A stretch of DNA of 64,000 bases from Atlantibacter sp032062175 (GTDB taxonomy: Bacteria > Pseudomonadota > Gammaproteobacteria > Enterobacterales > Enterobacteriaceae), in assembly GCF_032062175.1 (NCBI RefSeq), contig NZ_DAMBQK010000017.1, positions 1 to 64,000 on the forward strand. The letters are read 5' to 3'. Positions within the stretch are counted from its first letter, which is position 1. The number at the start of each line of letters is the position of its first letter. The notes beneath the pieces were generated by a model. It ran no database searches and was not told where the DNA came from. It saw only the letters and a program-made list of their open reading frames with translations. The position numbers and the translations under genes were made by a program. Positions 18,216 through 27,520 of the stretch are shown here, in pieces.

Positions 18216-18510
18216 AATCTGGAAGGCCGGCCTGAAAAAGGGCCTCAGACTGCCATTTTTACCTCTTTACGGCGATGATGTGGATCAAGCGCCTGCCCTT
18301 GCCTTTATCATTTGAATAAGCATTCAGAATTATTGAAATTTCAGTCACTCCTGAAGCAATTACTTTTACTTATAAACTCCCCCATTATTTAAAGAATATG
18401 ACACAGCCGCGAAAACAGAGGCATTATGCGGCTCCAGAGGCATATTCAGCACAATTATCTGCCAATTTATTTAACAATAGCGCGCTATATAGTTTTAGCC
18501 GCTTTTTGAT

Positions 18511-18526
18511 AGTGAGACAGATCACA
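18511..18526. promoter_or_regulatory. Putative CRP site upstream of gltB
   Basis: AGTGA-GACAGA-TCACA matches the CRP consensus TGTGA-N6-TCACA at nine of ten core positions. It lies about 375 bp upstream of the gltB start in the divergent region. Confidence 0.55.
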
Positions 18527-18806
18527 CTTGCTCACGGTATCCAGGCCACTCCTTGCAATCCAAAAAACCGTAAATACCCTTAACATTCATTGAATTAGTG
18601 TGCTGTTAGCACAAATTTGAATAAATAAGAATGCCATTTGACCTGTGTCGCAAATCCCGATAACTTGGAAATCCGCTGGAAGCTTTCTGGATGAGCACTC
18701 TGCTCATCATATTTATGCAGTAATTGAGATTCCCTCTGAAGCAAGTCCTCAACACTTGTGTACCGATGCGAAAAGGATATTGAGAGGGCGAATGCGAGGT
18801 GCGCGT

Positions 18807-18896
18807 ATGATACGCAAAACCCCGTCGCCTGCTCTTGCTGTGTCCGCGCGCTATCGGTGTCAGAGCGAATCCGCAGAGCCTGGGGAGGTTCACTGA
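18807..18896 (+). CDS. Candidate 29-codon upstream ORF / leader peptide of gltB
   Basis: An ATG at 18807 with a well-placed GAGG (18796-18799) opens a 29-codon frame (MIRKTPSPALAVSARYR...PGEVH). It stops at TGA one base before the gltB ATG. The gltB ribosome-binding site (GGGGAGG) lies inside its last codons, so translation could be coupled. The peptide looks related to the optional N-terminal extension annotated for E. coli GltB (MTRKPRR...SLGEVH), which there reads in frame. It could be chance conservation; there is no direct evidence of translation. Confidence 0.4.
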   Translation: MIRKTPSPALAVSARYRCQSESAEPGEVH

Positions 18897-18897
18897 T

Positions 18898-21800
18898 ATG
18901 TTGTACGATAAATCCCTTGAGAAGGATAACTGTGGTTTCGGCCTGATCGCCCACATAGAAGGCGAACCTAGCCACAAGGTAGTGCGTACCGCTATTCACG
19001 CACTGGCCCGTATGCAGCACCGTGGCGCAATCCTCGCAGACGGCAAAACCGGCGATGGATGCGGCCTGCTGTTACAAAAACCCGATCGTTTCTTTCGCCT
19101 GGTGGCGGAAGAACGCGGCTGGCGCTTAGCAAAAAACTATGCCGTCGGGATGCTGTTTTTAAATCAGGACCCGGAACTTGCGGCGCAAAGCCGCCGCATC
19201 GTTGAAGAAGAGTTGCAACGTGAAACCCTGTCGATCGTAGGCTGGCGCGAAGTGCCGACCAACGACGGCGTACTCGGTGATATCGCCCTCTCCTCCCTGC
19301 CGCGAATTGAGCAAATATTTGTTAACGCCCCTGCGGGCTGGCGTCCGCGTGATATGGAGCGCCGTCTGTTTATCGCACGCCGCCGTATCGAAAAACGCAA
19401 TCAGCAAGATAAAGACTTCTACGTCTGTAGCCTGTCTAACCTGGTGAACATCTATAAAGGTCTGTGTATGCCGGCGGATCTGCCGCGCTTTTACCTGGAC
19501 CTGGCGGACCTGCGTCTGGAATCGGCTATTTGCCTGTTCCACCAGCGCTTCTCCACCAACACCGTGCCGCGCTGGCCGCTGGCCCAGCCGTTCCGCTACC
19601 TGGCGCACAACGGTGAAATCAACACCATCACCGGCAACCGCCAGTGGGCACGCGCCCGTACCTATAAATTCCAGACCCCGCTGATCCCGGATCTGCACGA
19701 CGCCGCGCCGTTCGTTAACGAAACCGGCTCCGACTCCAGCTCGATGGATAACATGCTCGAACTGCTGCTGGCAGGCGGGATGGACATCGTGCGCGCCATG
19801 CGTCTGCTGGTGCCGCCAGCCTGGCAGAACAACCCGAACATGGACCCGGACCTGCGCGCGTTCTTTGACTTTAACTCCATGCACATGGAGCCGTGGGACG
19901 GCCCGGCGGGCATCGTGATGTCCGACGGTCGTTTCGCCGCCTGTAACCTGGACCGTAACGGTCTGCGTCCGGCGCGCTACGTCATCACTAAAGACAAGCT
20001 GATTACCTGTGCTTCTGAAGTGGGCATCTGGGATTACCAGCCGGATGAAGTGGTGGAAAAAGGCCGCGTTGGGCCGGGCGAGCTGATGGTGATCGACACC
20101 CGCATTGGCCGCATTCTGCACTCGGCGGAAACCGACCACGATCTGAAAATCCGCCACCCGTATAAAGAGTGGATGGAGAAAAACGTGCGCCGTCTGGTGC
20201 CGTTTGAAGATCTGCCTGACGACCAGGTCGGCCAGCGCGAAATGGACGATGACACGCTCACCAGCTACCAGAAGCAGTTTAACTACAGCTTTGAAGAGCT
20301 GGACTCCATTATCCGCGTACTGGGTGAAAACGGCCAGGAAGCGGTCGGCTCAATGGGTGACGATACCCCGTTCGCCGTGCTCTCCAGCCAGCCGCGCATT
20401 ATCTATGACTATTTCCGCCAGCAGTTCGCGCAGGTGACCAACCCGCCAATCGATCCGCTGCGTGAAGCGCACGTGATGTCGCTGGCGACCAGCATTGGCC
20501 GCGAGATGAATGTGTTCTGCGAGGCCGAAGGCCAGGCGCACCGTTTAAGCTTTAAATCGCCGATCCTGCTGTGGTCTGATTTCAATCAGCTCACCACCAT
20601 GACCGAAGAGCACTATCGCGCCGATGTGCTGGACATGACTTTTGACGTCACCGAAACTTCGCTTGAAGAGACGGTGAAAGCGCTGTGCGATAAAGCGGAA
20701 CAAATGGTGCGCAACGGCACGGTGCTGCTGGTGCTGTCTGACCGCAACATCGCGAAAAACCGTCTGCCGGTTCCGGCACCGATGGCGGTGGGCGCAATCC
20801 AGACCCGCCTGGTGGATAAGAGCCTGCGCTGCGACGCCAACATCATTGTTGAAACCGCCAGCGCCCGCGACCCGCATCACTTTGCCGTGCTGCTCGGCTT
20901 TGGCGCGACCGCGATTTACCCGTACCTGGCCTATGAATCCCTGGCGAAGCTGGTGGATACCCACGCCATTGAGAAAAGCTACCGCACGGTGATGCAGAAC
21001 TACCGTAACGGCATCAACAAAGGGCTGTACAAGATTATGTCCAAAATGGGCATCTCGACTATCGCCTCTTACCGCTGTTCGAAGCTGTTTGAAGCCGTTG
21101 GCCTGCATGATGAAGTTTCCAGCCTGTGCTTCCAGGGCGTGGTCAGCCGTATCGGCGGCGCCGGTTTTACCGACTTCCAACAGGATTTGCTGAACCTGTC
21201 GAAGCGCAGCTGGCTTGCCCGCAAACCGCTGGAGCAGGGCGGCCTGCTCAAGTATGTGCACGGCGGCGAATACCACGCCTACAACCCGGACGTGGTGCGC
21301 ACCCTGCAACAGGCGGTGCAGAGCGGCGAGTACAGCGATTATCAGGAATACGCCAGGCTGGTTAACGAACGTCCGGCGGCAACGCTGCGCGACTTGCTGG
21401 GGCTGAATCCGCAAGGCGAAACGGTCAACATCAACGACGTAGAACCGGCGAGCGAACTGTTCAAACGCTTCGACACCGCAGCGATGTCTATCGGTGCGCT
21501 GAGCCCGGAAGCCCACGAGGCGCTGGCGGAAGCCATGAACAGCATCGGCGGCAACTCTAACTCCGGCGAAGGCGGCGAAGATCCGGCGCGCTACGGCACC
21601 AATAAAGTGTCGCGCATCAAACAGGTTGCCTCGGGCCGCTTTGGCGTGACCCCGTCCTACCTGGTCAACGCTGACGTTATCCAGATTAAAGTGGCGCAGG
21701 GCGCGAAGCCGGGCGAAGGCGGCCAGCTACCGGGCGACAAAGTCACCCCGTACATCGCCAAACTGCGTTATTCGGTGCCGGGCGTGACGCTGATCTCCCC

Positions 21801-23358
21801 GCCGCCGCATCACGATATCTACTCGATTGAAGATTTGGCGCAGTTGATTTTCGACCTGAAGCAGGTAAACCCGAAAGCGCTGATCTCGGTGAAACTGGTT
21901 TCCGAGCCGGGCGTGGGCACCATCGCTACCGGCGTGGCAAAAGCCTATGCCGACCTGATCACCATCGCCGGTTACGACGGCGGCACCGGCGCGAGCCCGC
22001 TATCGTCAGTGAAGTATGCGGGATGCCCGTGGGAGCTCGGCCTGGTGGAAACCCAGCAGGCGCTGGTGGCCAACGGCCTGCGTCATAAAATCCGCCTGCA
22101 AGTGGATGGCGGCCTGAAAACCGGCCTCGATATCATCAAAGCGGCGATTCTGGGCGCAGAAAGCTTCGGTTTCGGCACCGGCCCGATGGTGGCGCTGGGC
22201 TGTAAATACCTGCGTATTTGCCACCTGAACAACTGCGCGACCGGCGTCGCGACTCAGGATGACAAACTGCGTAAGAACCACTATCACGGCCTGCCGTTCA
22301 AAGTGACTAACTACTTTGAGTTTATCGCCCGTGAAACTCGCGAGCTGATGGCGCAACTGGGCGTGAAACGCCTGGTGGACCTGATTGGCCGCACCGACCT
22401 GCTGAAAGAGCTGGACGGTTACACGGCGAAGCAGCAGAAGCTGGATCTGTCCCGTCTGCTGGAAACCGCCGAGCCGCATCCTGGCAAAGCGCTGTACTGC
22501 ACCGAAACCAACCCGCCGTTTGATAACGGCGTGCTGAACGCGCAGTTACTGAACCAGGCGAAAGAGTACGTGGACCAGAAACAGAGCAAGACCTTCTGGT
22601 TTGATATTCGCAACACCGACCGTTCCGTGGGCGCGCTGCTGTCGGGCTATATCGCCCAGACGCACGGCGACCAGGGCCTGGCTTCCGACCCGATCAAGGC
22701 GCACTTCAACGGCACCGCGGGCCAGAGCTTCGGCGTCTGGAATGCGGGCGGCGTGGAGCTGTACCTGACCGGCGACGCCAACGACTATGTGGGCAAAGGC
22801 ATGGCAGGCGGTTTACTGGCGATTCGTCCGCCGGTGGGCTCCGCGTTCCGCAGCCATGAAGCCAGCATCATCGGCAACACCTGCCTGTACGGCGCGACCG
22901 GTGGGCGTTTGTATGCGGCGGGCCGCGCGGGCGAGCGTTTCGGGGTGCGTAACTCCGGGGCTATCACGGTCGTGGAAGGCATCGGCGATAACGGTTGTGA
23001 ATACATGACCGGCGGGATCGTCTGTATCCTGGGTAAAACCGGCGTTAACTTCGGCGCGGGGATGACCGGCGGTTTCGCCTACGTGCTGGATGAAGACGGT
23101 GAATTCCGTAAACGCGTGAACCCGGAACTGGTGGAAGTACTGAGCGTGGATGAGCTTGCCATCCATGAAGAGCACTTACGCGGTCTGATCACGGAGCACG
23201 TGCAGTTGACCGGCTCCCAGCGCGGCGAAGAGATCCTGGCCAACTGGCCGTCGTTCTCAGCCAAATTCGCGCTGGTTAAACCGAAGTCCAGTGATGTCAA
23301 AGCATTGTTGGGTCACCGTAGTCGCAGCGCCGCTGAATTGCGGGTGCAGGCGCAGTAA
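18898..23358 (+). CDS. gltB: Glutamate synthase large subunit GltB
   Basis: GltB makes two glutamates from glutamine and 2-oxoglutarate with electrons from NADPH via GltD, the main ammonia-assimilation route at low ammonium. The start at 18898 gives 1486 residues, the E. coli length. A propeptide of 11 residues precedes the nucleophile Cys12 (NCGFGL), which must become N-terminal for glutaminase activity. Next come the class II glutaminase domain, the central domain, the FMN-binding synthase domain (GGTGASPLSSVK) with the 3Fe-4S cysteines (CKYLRICHLNNC), and the C-terminal GXGXG beta-helix repeats. It forms an operon with gltD. Confidence 0.98.
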   Translation: MLYDKSLEKDNCGFGLIAHIEGEPSHKVVRTAIHALARMQHRGAILADGKTGDGCGLLLQKPDRFFRLVAEERGWRLAKNYAVGMLFLNQDPELAAQSRRIVEEELQRETLSIVGWREVPTNDGVLGDIALSSLPRIEQIFVNAPAGWRPRDMERRLFIARRRIEKRNQQDKDFYVCSLSNLVNIYKGLCMPADLPRFYLDLADLRLESAICLFHQRFSTNTVPRWPLAQPFRYLAHNGEINTITGNRQWARARTYKFQTPLIPDLHDAAPFVNETGSDSSSMDNMLELLLAGGMDIVRAMRLLVPPAWQNNPNMDPDLRAFFDFNSMHMEPWDGPAGIVMSDGRFAACNLDRNGLRPARYVITKDKLITCASEVGIWDYQPDEVVEKGRVGPGELMVIDTRIGRILHSAETDHDLKIRHPYKEWMEKNVRRLVPFEDLPDDQVGQREMDDDTLTSYQKQFNYSFEELDSIIRVLGENGQEAVGSMGDDTPFAVLSSQPRIIYDYFRQQFAQVTNPPIDPLREAHVMSLATSIGREMNVFCEAEGQAHRLSFKSPILLWSDFNQLTTMTEEHYRADVLDMTFDVTETSLEETVKALCDKAEQMVRNGTVLLVLSDRNIAKNRLPVPAPMAVGAIQTRLVDKSLRCDANIIVETASARDPHHFAVLLGFGATAIYPYLAYESLAKLVDTHAIEKSYRTVMQNYRNGINKGLYKIMSKMGISTIASYRCSKLFEAVGLHDEVSSLCFQGVVSRIGGAGFTDFQQDLLNLSKRSWLARKPLEQGGLLKYVHGGEYHAYNPDVVRTLQQAVQSGEYSDYQEYARLVNERPAATLRDLLGLNPQGETVNINDVEPASELFKRFDTAAMSIGALSPEAHEALAEAMNSIGGNSNSGEGGEDPARYGTNKVSRIKQVASGRFGVTPSYLVNADVIQIKVAQGAKPGEGGQLPGDKVTPYIAKLRYSVPGVTLISPPPHHDIYSIEDLAQLIFDLKQVNPKALISVKLVSEPGVGTIATGVAKAYADLITIAGYDGGTGASPLSSVKYAGCPWELGLVETQQALVANGLRHKIRLQVDGGLKTGLDIIKAAILGAESFGFGTGPMVALGCKYLRICHLNNCATGVATQDDKLRKNHYHGLPFKVTNYFEFIARETRELMAQLGVKRLVDLIGRTDLLKELDGYTAKQQKLDLSRLLETAEPHPGKALYCTETNPPFDNGVLNAQLLNQAKEYVDQKQSKTFWFDIRNTDRSVGALLSGYIAQTHGDQGLASDPIKAHFNGTAGQSFGVWNAGGVELYLTGDANDYVGKGMAGGLLAIRPPVGSAFRSHEASIIGNTCLYGATGGRLYAAGRAGERFGVRNSGAITVVEGIGDNGCEYMTGGIVCILGKTGVNFGAGMTGGFAYVLDEDGEFRKRVNPELVEVLSVDELAIHEEHLRGLITEHVQLTGSQRGEEILANWPSFSAKFALVKPKSSDVKALLGHRSRSAAELRVQAQ

Positions 23359-23364
23359 GAATCT

Positions 23365-23392
23365 CGGCCAGCGCACCGCGTTGCGCTGGCCG
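23365..23392 (+). other. Intercistronic hairpin between gltB and gltD
   Basis: CGGCCAGCGCA and TGCGCTGGCCG form a perfect 11-bp GC-rich stem with a 6-nt loop in the 50-bp gltB-gltD gap. No U-run follows. It may protect or segment the mRNA and could set the GltB:GltD ratio. Confidence 0.6.
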
Positions 23393-23408
23393 GATTTAAG
23401 AGGTCATG

Positions 23409-24827
23409 ATGAGCCAAAACGTATATCAATTTATCGACTTACAGCGCGTTGATCCGCCGAAGAAGCCACTCAAAATCCGTAAAATTGAGTTTGTTGAGAT
23501 CTACGAGCCGTTTTCAGAAAGCCAGGCGAAAGCCCAGGCGGACCGCTGCCTTTCCTGCGGTAACCCGTACTGCGAGTGGAAATGCCCGGTTCATAACTAC
23601 ATTCCGAACTGGCTGAAGTTAGCCAACGAAGGCCGGATTTTCGAAGCGGCGGAACTGTCGCACCAGACCAACACCCTGCCGGAAGTCTGTGGGCGCGTCT
23701 GCCCGCAGGATCGCCTGTGTGAAGGGTCATGTACCCTGAACGACGAATTCGGCGCAGTCACCATCGGCAACATTGAGCGCTATATCAACGACAAGGCGTT
23801 TGAAATGGGCTGGCGTCCGGATATGACCGGCGTGAAGCAGACCGGCAAACGCGTGGCGATTATCGGCGCGGGCCCGGCGGGCCTCGCCTGTGCCGACGTG
23901 CTGACCCGTAACGGCGTCAAAGCGGTGGTGTATGACCGTCACCCGGAAATCGGCGGTCTGCTGACCTTTGGTATCCCGGCATTCAAACTGGAAAAAGAAG
24001 TGATGACCCGCCGCCGCGAAATCTTTACCGGCATGGGCATTGAGTTCCAGCTCAATACCGAAGTGGGCCGCGATGTGCAACTGGAAGCGCTGCTTGCCGA
24101 GTACGACGCGGTATTCCTGGGCGTCGGCACCTATCAGTCGATGCGCGGCGGCATTGAAAACGAAGATGCGTCGGGCGTATTCGACGCGCTGCCGTTCCTG
24201 ATCGCCAACACCCGCAACACCATGGGCTTCGGCGAAGATGCGGCGTCGCCGTATATCAGCATGGAAGGCCAACGCGTGGTGGTGCTGGGCGGTGGCGATA
24301 CTGCGATGGACTGCGTGCGTACCTCCGTGCGCCAGGGCGCGACCCACGTCACCTGCGCCTACCGTCGTGATGAAGAGAACATGCCGGGTTCGCGCCGTGA
24401 AGTGAAAAACGCCCGTGAAGAAGGGGTAGAGTTCAAATTCAACGTGCAGCCGCTGGGTGTGGAAATTAACGCCAACGGTAAAGTTTCCGGCGTGAAGATG
24501 GTTCGCACCGAAATGGGCGCGCCGGACGCCAATGGCCGTCGTCGCGCGGAGATTGTCGCGGGTTCCGAACACATTCTGCCTGCTGACGCCGTAGTAATGG
24601 CGTTTGGTTTCCGTCCGCATAGCATGGAGTGGCTGGCGCAGCACAGCGTGGAGCTGGACTCTCAGGGCCGCATTATCGCCCCGGAGCGCAGCGACAACCC
24701 GTTCCAGACCAGCAACCCGAAAATCTTTGCCGGCGGCGATATCGTGCGCGGTTCCGATTTGGTGGTAACGGCGATTGCCGAAGGGCGTAAAGCCGCTGAC
24801 GGCATTATGAATTACCTGGACGTGTAA
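23409..24827 (+). CDS. gltD: Glutamate synthase small subunit GltD
   Basis: GltD oxidises NADPH and passes electrons through FAD and 4Fe-4S clusters to GltB. Its 472 residues show the N-terminal cluster cysteines (CLSCGNPYCEWKC and CGRVCPQDRLCEGSC), an FAD-binding GAGPAGLACA motif and a second nucleotide-binding GGGDTAMDC motif. The ATG at 23409 is better spaced from AAGAGG than the one at 23406. A bidirectional terminator follows. The E. coli downstream gene gltF is absent here. Confidence 0.98.
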   Translation: MSQNVYQFIDLQRVDPPKKPLKIRKIEFVEIYEPFSESQAKAQADRCLSCGNPYCEWKCPVHNYIPNWLKLANEGRIFEAAELSHQTNTLPEVCGRVCPQDRLCEGSCTLNDEFGAVTIGNIERYINDKAFEMGWRPDMTGVKQTGKRVAIIGAGPAGLACADVLTRNGVKAVVYDRHPEIGGLLTFGIPAFKLEKEVMTRRREIFTGMGIEFQLNTEVGRDVQLEALLAEYDAVFLGVGTYQSMRGGIENEDASGVFDALPFLIANTRNTMGFGEDAASPYISMEGQRVVVLGGGDTAMDCVRTSVRQGATHVTCAYRRDEENMPGSRREVKNAREEGVEFKFNVQPLGVEINANGKVSGVKMVRTEMGAPDANGRRRAEIVAGSEHILPADAVVMAFGFRPHSMEWLAQHSVELDSQGRIIAPERSDNPFQTSNPKIFAGGDIVRGSDLVVTAIAEGRKAADGIMNYLDV

Positions 24828-24835
24828 TTCGGCCA

Positions 24836-24875
24836 GTAAAAAGCCCGTCAGGTTATCGCTGGCGGGCTTTTTTTA
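24836..24875. terminator. Bidirectional terminator between gltD and mpl
   Basis: AAGCCCGTC pairs with GGCGGGCTT (one wobble), flanked by A-run and T-run, so it can end both gltD (plus) and mpl (minus). It sits at the synteny junction described in the findings. Confidence 0.85.
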
Positions 24876-24899
24876 TGGCTTCAGTTTGTCGAAGCCGCG

Positions 24900-26279
24900 T
24901 TAATCCTGCTGGACCAGCTCCGCTTTCTTCGCCAGCGCATCCAGCAGTTTCTGGTGGATACCGCCAAAGCCGCCGTTGCTCATCACCAGAATATGGTCGC
25001 CGGGTTGGGCGGTTTTTACGATCATTTCCACCAGCGTGTCGACATCGCCGCTCCAGTGCGCAGGCTGAATGCAGGCATCCGCCACTTCAAACACCTGCCA
25101 CGGAATGTGCGACGGCTGGAACAGGAACACTTCATCAGCGCGGCCCAGCGAGGGTGCCAGGTCGTCCTTACAGTGGCCCATTTTCATGGTGTTGGAGCGC
25201 GGCTCCAGCACGGCGAGAATACGCGCCGTACCGCCAACTTTGCCGCGCAGCGCGGCAAGCGTCGCCAGGATCGCCGTCGGGTGATGCGCGAAATCGTCAT
25301 ACACCGTCACGCCATTGGCTTCTCCGCGCAGTTCCAGGCGGCGGCGGGCGTTTATAAAGCTGTCTAACGCCTGCGCCGCATCGGCGGGCGTCACGCCCAC
25401 GTGACGCGCGGCGGCAATCGCCATCAGCCCGTTATTCATGTTGTGCTCGCCCACCAGTTGCCAGTTCACTTCAGCCACGCGCTCGCCATCCAGCAGCACT
25501 TCCCAGTTTGAGGCGTCGGCATTGAGTTTTTTCGCCTGCCAGTGGCCCTGCTCGCCCACCAGCTCCTGCTCGCTCCAGCAACCCATTGCCAGAGTTTGCT
25601 TCAGATTGGCATCGCCTTCCGGCCAGATGATCTTGCCCTGCCCCGGCACAATGCGCACCAGGTGGTGGAACTGCTTCTGGATCGCCCGCAGATCGTCAAA
25701 GATATCCGCGTGGTCAAACTCCAGGTTGTTGAGCACCAGGGTGCGTGGGCAGTAATGCACGAATTTGGAACGTTTATCGAAGAAGGCGCAGTCATACTCA
25801 TCGGCCTCAATCACAAAGAACGGGCTGTCACCCAGCCGCGCGGAAACGTCGAAATTGCCCGGCACGCCGCCAATCACAAAACCTGGCTTATAGCCGCAGG
25901 CTTCCAGTATCCAGGTCGCCATGCCTGCCGTGGTGGTTTTGCCATGCGTTCCCGCAATGGCGATCACCCAGCGGTCACGCAGCACGAAGTCATGCAGCCA
26001 CTGCGGGCCAGACATATAAGGGATATTCTGCTCAAGCACCGTTTCAACACACGGGTTGCCGCGCGTCATGGCGTTGCCGATAATCACCAGATCCGGGCGC
26101 GGATCGAGTTGCTCGACATCGTAGCCCTGAATTAAATCAATACCTTGCTTTTCAAGAAGGGTACTCATCGGCGGGTAAACATTTGCATCCGAGCCGGTTA
26201 CCTCGTGGCCCAGGGCCCGCGCAAGCATCGCCAGCCCGCCCATAAAGGTGCCACATACACCCAGAATATGAATACGCAT
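24900..26279 (-). CDS. mpl: UDP-N-acetylmuramate:L-Ala-gamma-D-Glu-meso-DAP ligase Mpl
   Basis: Mpl attaches recycled tripeptide L-Ala-gamma-D-Glu-meso-DAP to UDP-MurNAc and so returns murein fragments to peptidoglycan synthesis. The 459-residue protein has the Mur ligase layout: N-terminal Rossmann domain (HILGVCGTFMGGLA), ATP-binding GTHGKTTTAG, central EADEYDCAFFDKRSKF and the C-terminal domain (YDDFAHHPTA, LEPRSNTMK). It is divergent from fbp, as in E. coli. Confidence 0.97.
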   Translation of the reverse strand: MRIHILGVCGTFMGGLAMLARALGHEVTGSDANVYPPMSTLLEKQGIDLIQGYDVEQLDPRPDLVIIGNAMTRGNPCVETVLEQNIPYMSGPQWLHDFVLRDRWVIAIAGTHGKTTTAGMATWILEACGYKPGFVIGGVPGNFDVSARLGDSPFFVIEADEYDCAFFDKRSKFVHYCPRTLVLNNLEFDHADIFDDLRAIQKQFHHLVRIVPGQGKIIWPEGDANLKQTLAMGCWSEQELVGEQGHWQAKKLNADASNWEVLLDGERVAEVNWQLVGEHNMNNGLMAIAAARHVGVTPADAAQALDSFINARRRLELRGEANGVTVYDDFAHHPTAILATLAALRGKVGGTARILAVLEPRSNTMKMGHCKDDLAPSLGRADEVFLFQPSHIPWQVFEVADACIQPAHWSGDVDTLVEMIVKTAQPGDHILVMSNGGFGGIHQKLLDALAKKAELVQQD

Positions 26280-26453
26280 ACGTTACTGTCCTTTTTTCAT
26301 CCGGCGCATATTCTACCCGCATGTTGGAGCGCGAAGAAACGCATTTAAGGCGATTCTGTTATTTGCTGTCTCGATTCACCTGTGCGCTAACCTTTCTATC
26401 TTTGTTACGATTAAATGATCGCTTTACTCAAACTAGGATGCAGGGAAAGTGTT

Positions 26454-27452
26454 ATGAAAACGTTAGGTGAATTTATTGTCGAAAAGCAGCATGAATTTTC
26501 TCATGCTACCGGCGAACTGACTGCGCTGCTGTCGGCAATAAAGCTGGGCGCCAAGATTATCCATCGCGATATCAACAAAGCCGGACTGGTTGATATCTTA
26601 GGTGCCAGCGGCGCTGAAAACGTCCAGGGCGAAGTGCAGCAAAAACTCGACCTGTTCGCAAACGAAAAACTGAAGGCCGCGCTGAAAGCCCGCGATATCG
26701 TCGCCGGGATCGCGTCGGAAGAAGAAGATGAAATAGTGGTGTTCGAGGGTTGTGAACACGCTAAGTACGTGGTGCTGATGGACCCGCTGGACGGCTCGTC
26801 CAATATTGATGTTAACGTATCTGTTGGGACGATTTTCTCTATCTACCGCCGCGTGACTCCGGTTGGTACGCCGGTTACTGAAGAAGATTTCCTCCAGCCT
26901 GGCAACAAACAGGTTGCGGCGGGTTACGTGGTTTACGGCTCCTCAACCATGCTGGTTTACACCACCGGTTGTGGCGTACACGCATTTACTTACGACCCTT
27001 CCCTGGGCGTGTTCTGCCTGAGCCAGGAGCGCATGCGCTTCCCCAAAAAAGGCAACACCTACTCGATTAACGAAGGCAACTACATCAAATTCCCGCAGGG
27101 CGTGAAGAAATACATCAAGTTCTGCCAGGAAGAAGATACCAATACTCAACGCCCGTATACGTCACGTTATATCGGTTCGCTGGTGGCGGATTTCCACCGC
27201 AACCTGCTGAAAGGCGGGATTTACCTGTACCCGAGCACCGCAAGCCACCCGGAAGGGAAACTGCGTTTGCTGTATGAATGCAACCCGATGGCATTCCTGG
27301 CGGAACAGGCGGGCGGCAAGGCGAGCGACGGGAAAGCCCGTATCCTGGATATTATCCCTGAGAGCCTGCACCAGCGTCGTCCGTTCTTCGTCGGCAACGA
27401 CAGCATGGTGAACGATGTCGAGCGCTTTATTCGCGAATATCCTGACGCGTAA
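26454..27452 (+). CDS. fbp: Fructose-1,6-bisphosphatase class 1
   Basis: Fbp hydrolyses fructose 1,6-bisphosphate in gluconeogenesis; the class 1 enzyme is inhibited by AMP and activated by PEP or citrate in E. coli. The start at 26454 gives 332 residues, and the sequence is nearly identical to E. coli Fbp. The metal/substrate motif VVLMDPLDGSSNID is intact. The in-frame ATG at 26415 lacks support. The gene ends in a strong terminator that abuts the MCP stop codon. Confidence 0.98.
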   Translation: MKTLGEFIVEKQHEFSHATGELTALLSAIKLGAKIIHRDINKAGLVDILGASGAENVQGEVQQKLDLFANEKLKAALKARDIVAGIASEEEDEIVVFEGCEHAKYVVLMDPLDGSSNIDVNVSVGTIFSIYRRVTPVGTPVTEEDFLQPGNKQVAAGYVVYGSSTMLVYTTGCGVHAFTYDPSLGVFCLSQERMRFPKKGNTYSINEGNYIKFPQGVKKYIKFCQEEDTNTQRPYTSRYIGSLVADFHRNLLKGGIYLYPSTASHPEGKLRLLYECNPMAFLAEQAGGKASDGKARILDIIPESLHQRRPFFVGNDSMVNDVERFIREYPDA

Positions 27453-27482
27453 AACAAAAATCCCCCGTCGCTGACAGGGGAT
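27453..27482 (-). terminator. Terminator of the chemotaxis gene
   Basis: ATCCCC / GGGGAT (27460-27465, 27477-27482) forms a hairpin. Read on the minus strand it is followed by TTTTTGTTTT. It lies just beyond the MCP gene and immediately after the fbp stop codon. Confidence 0.65.
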
Positions 27483-27494
27483 CTGCATTATTTG

Positions 27495-27520
27495 ATACCC
27501 CGGCACGCCGGGGTATTTTT
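27495..27520 (+). terminator. fbp terminator
   Basis: ATACCCCGGC / GCCGGGGTAT is a perfect 10-bp stem with a 2-nt spacer in the DNA, followed by T's. It reads on the plus strand and touches the MCP stop codon. Confidence 0.85.

Larger units (their letters stand above)
18216..18897. other. yhcC-gltB intergenic regulatory region
   Basis: About 680 bp with no long gene lies between the divergent genes yhcC and gltB. The first 400 bp are AT-rich. It holds a CRP-type site at 18511-18526 and the upstream ORF at 18807-18896. In E. coli the gltBDF promoter region binds Lrp, CRP, ArgR and IHF. I could not assign those sites or a -10/-35 pair with confidence, apart from the CRP-type site. Confidence 0.7.

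Noticed and set aside
18398..18583. 61-codon frame upstream of gltB
   Set aside because: No ribosome-binding site or recognisable similarity was seen; it spans the CRP-type site and is more likely regulatory DNA.
19159..21516. Long reading frames (332 and 323 codons) antisense to gltB
   Set aside because: They mirror the GC-rich third positions of gltB, have low-complexity His/Gln/Arg-rich translations and no ribosome-binding sites.
23727..24644. 305-codon frame antisense to gltD
   Set aside because: It is a shadow of gltD with no family resemblance; the sense frame is certain.
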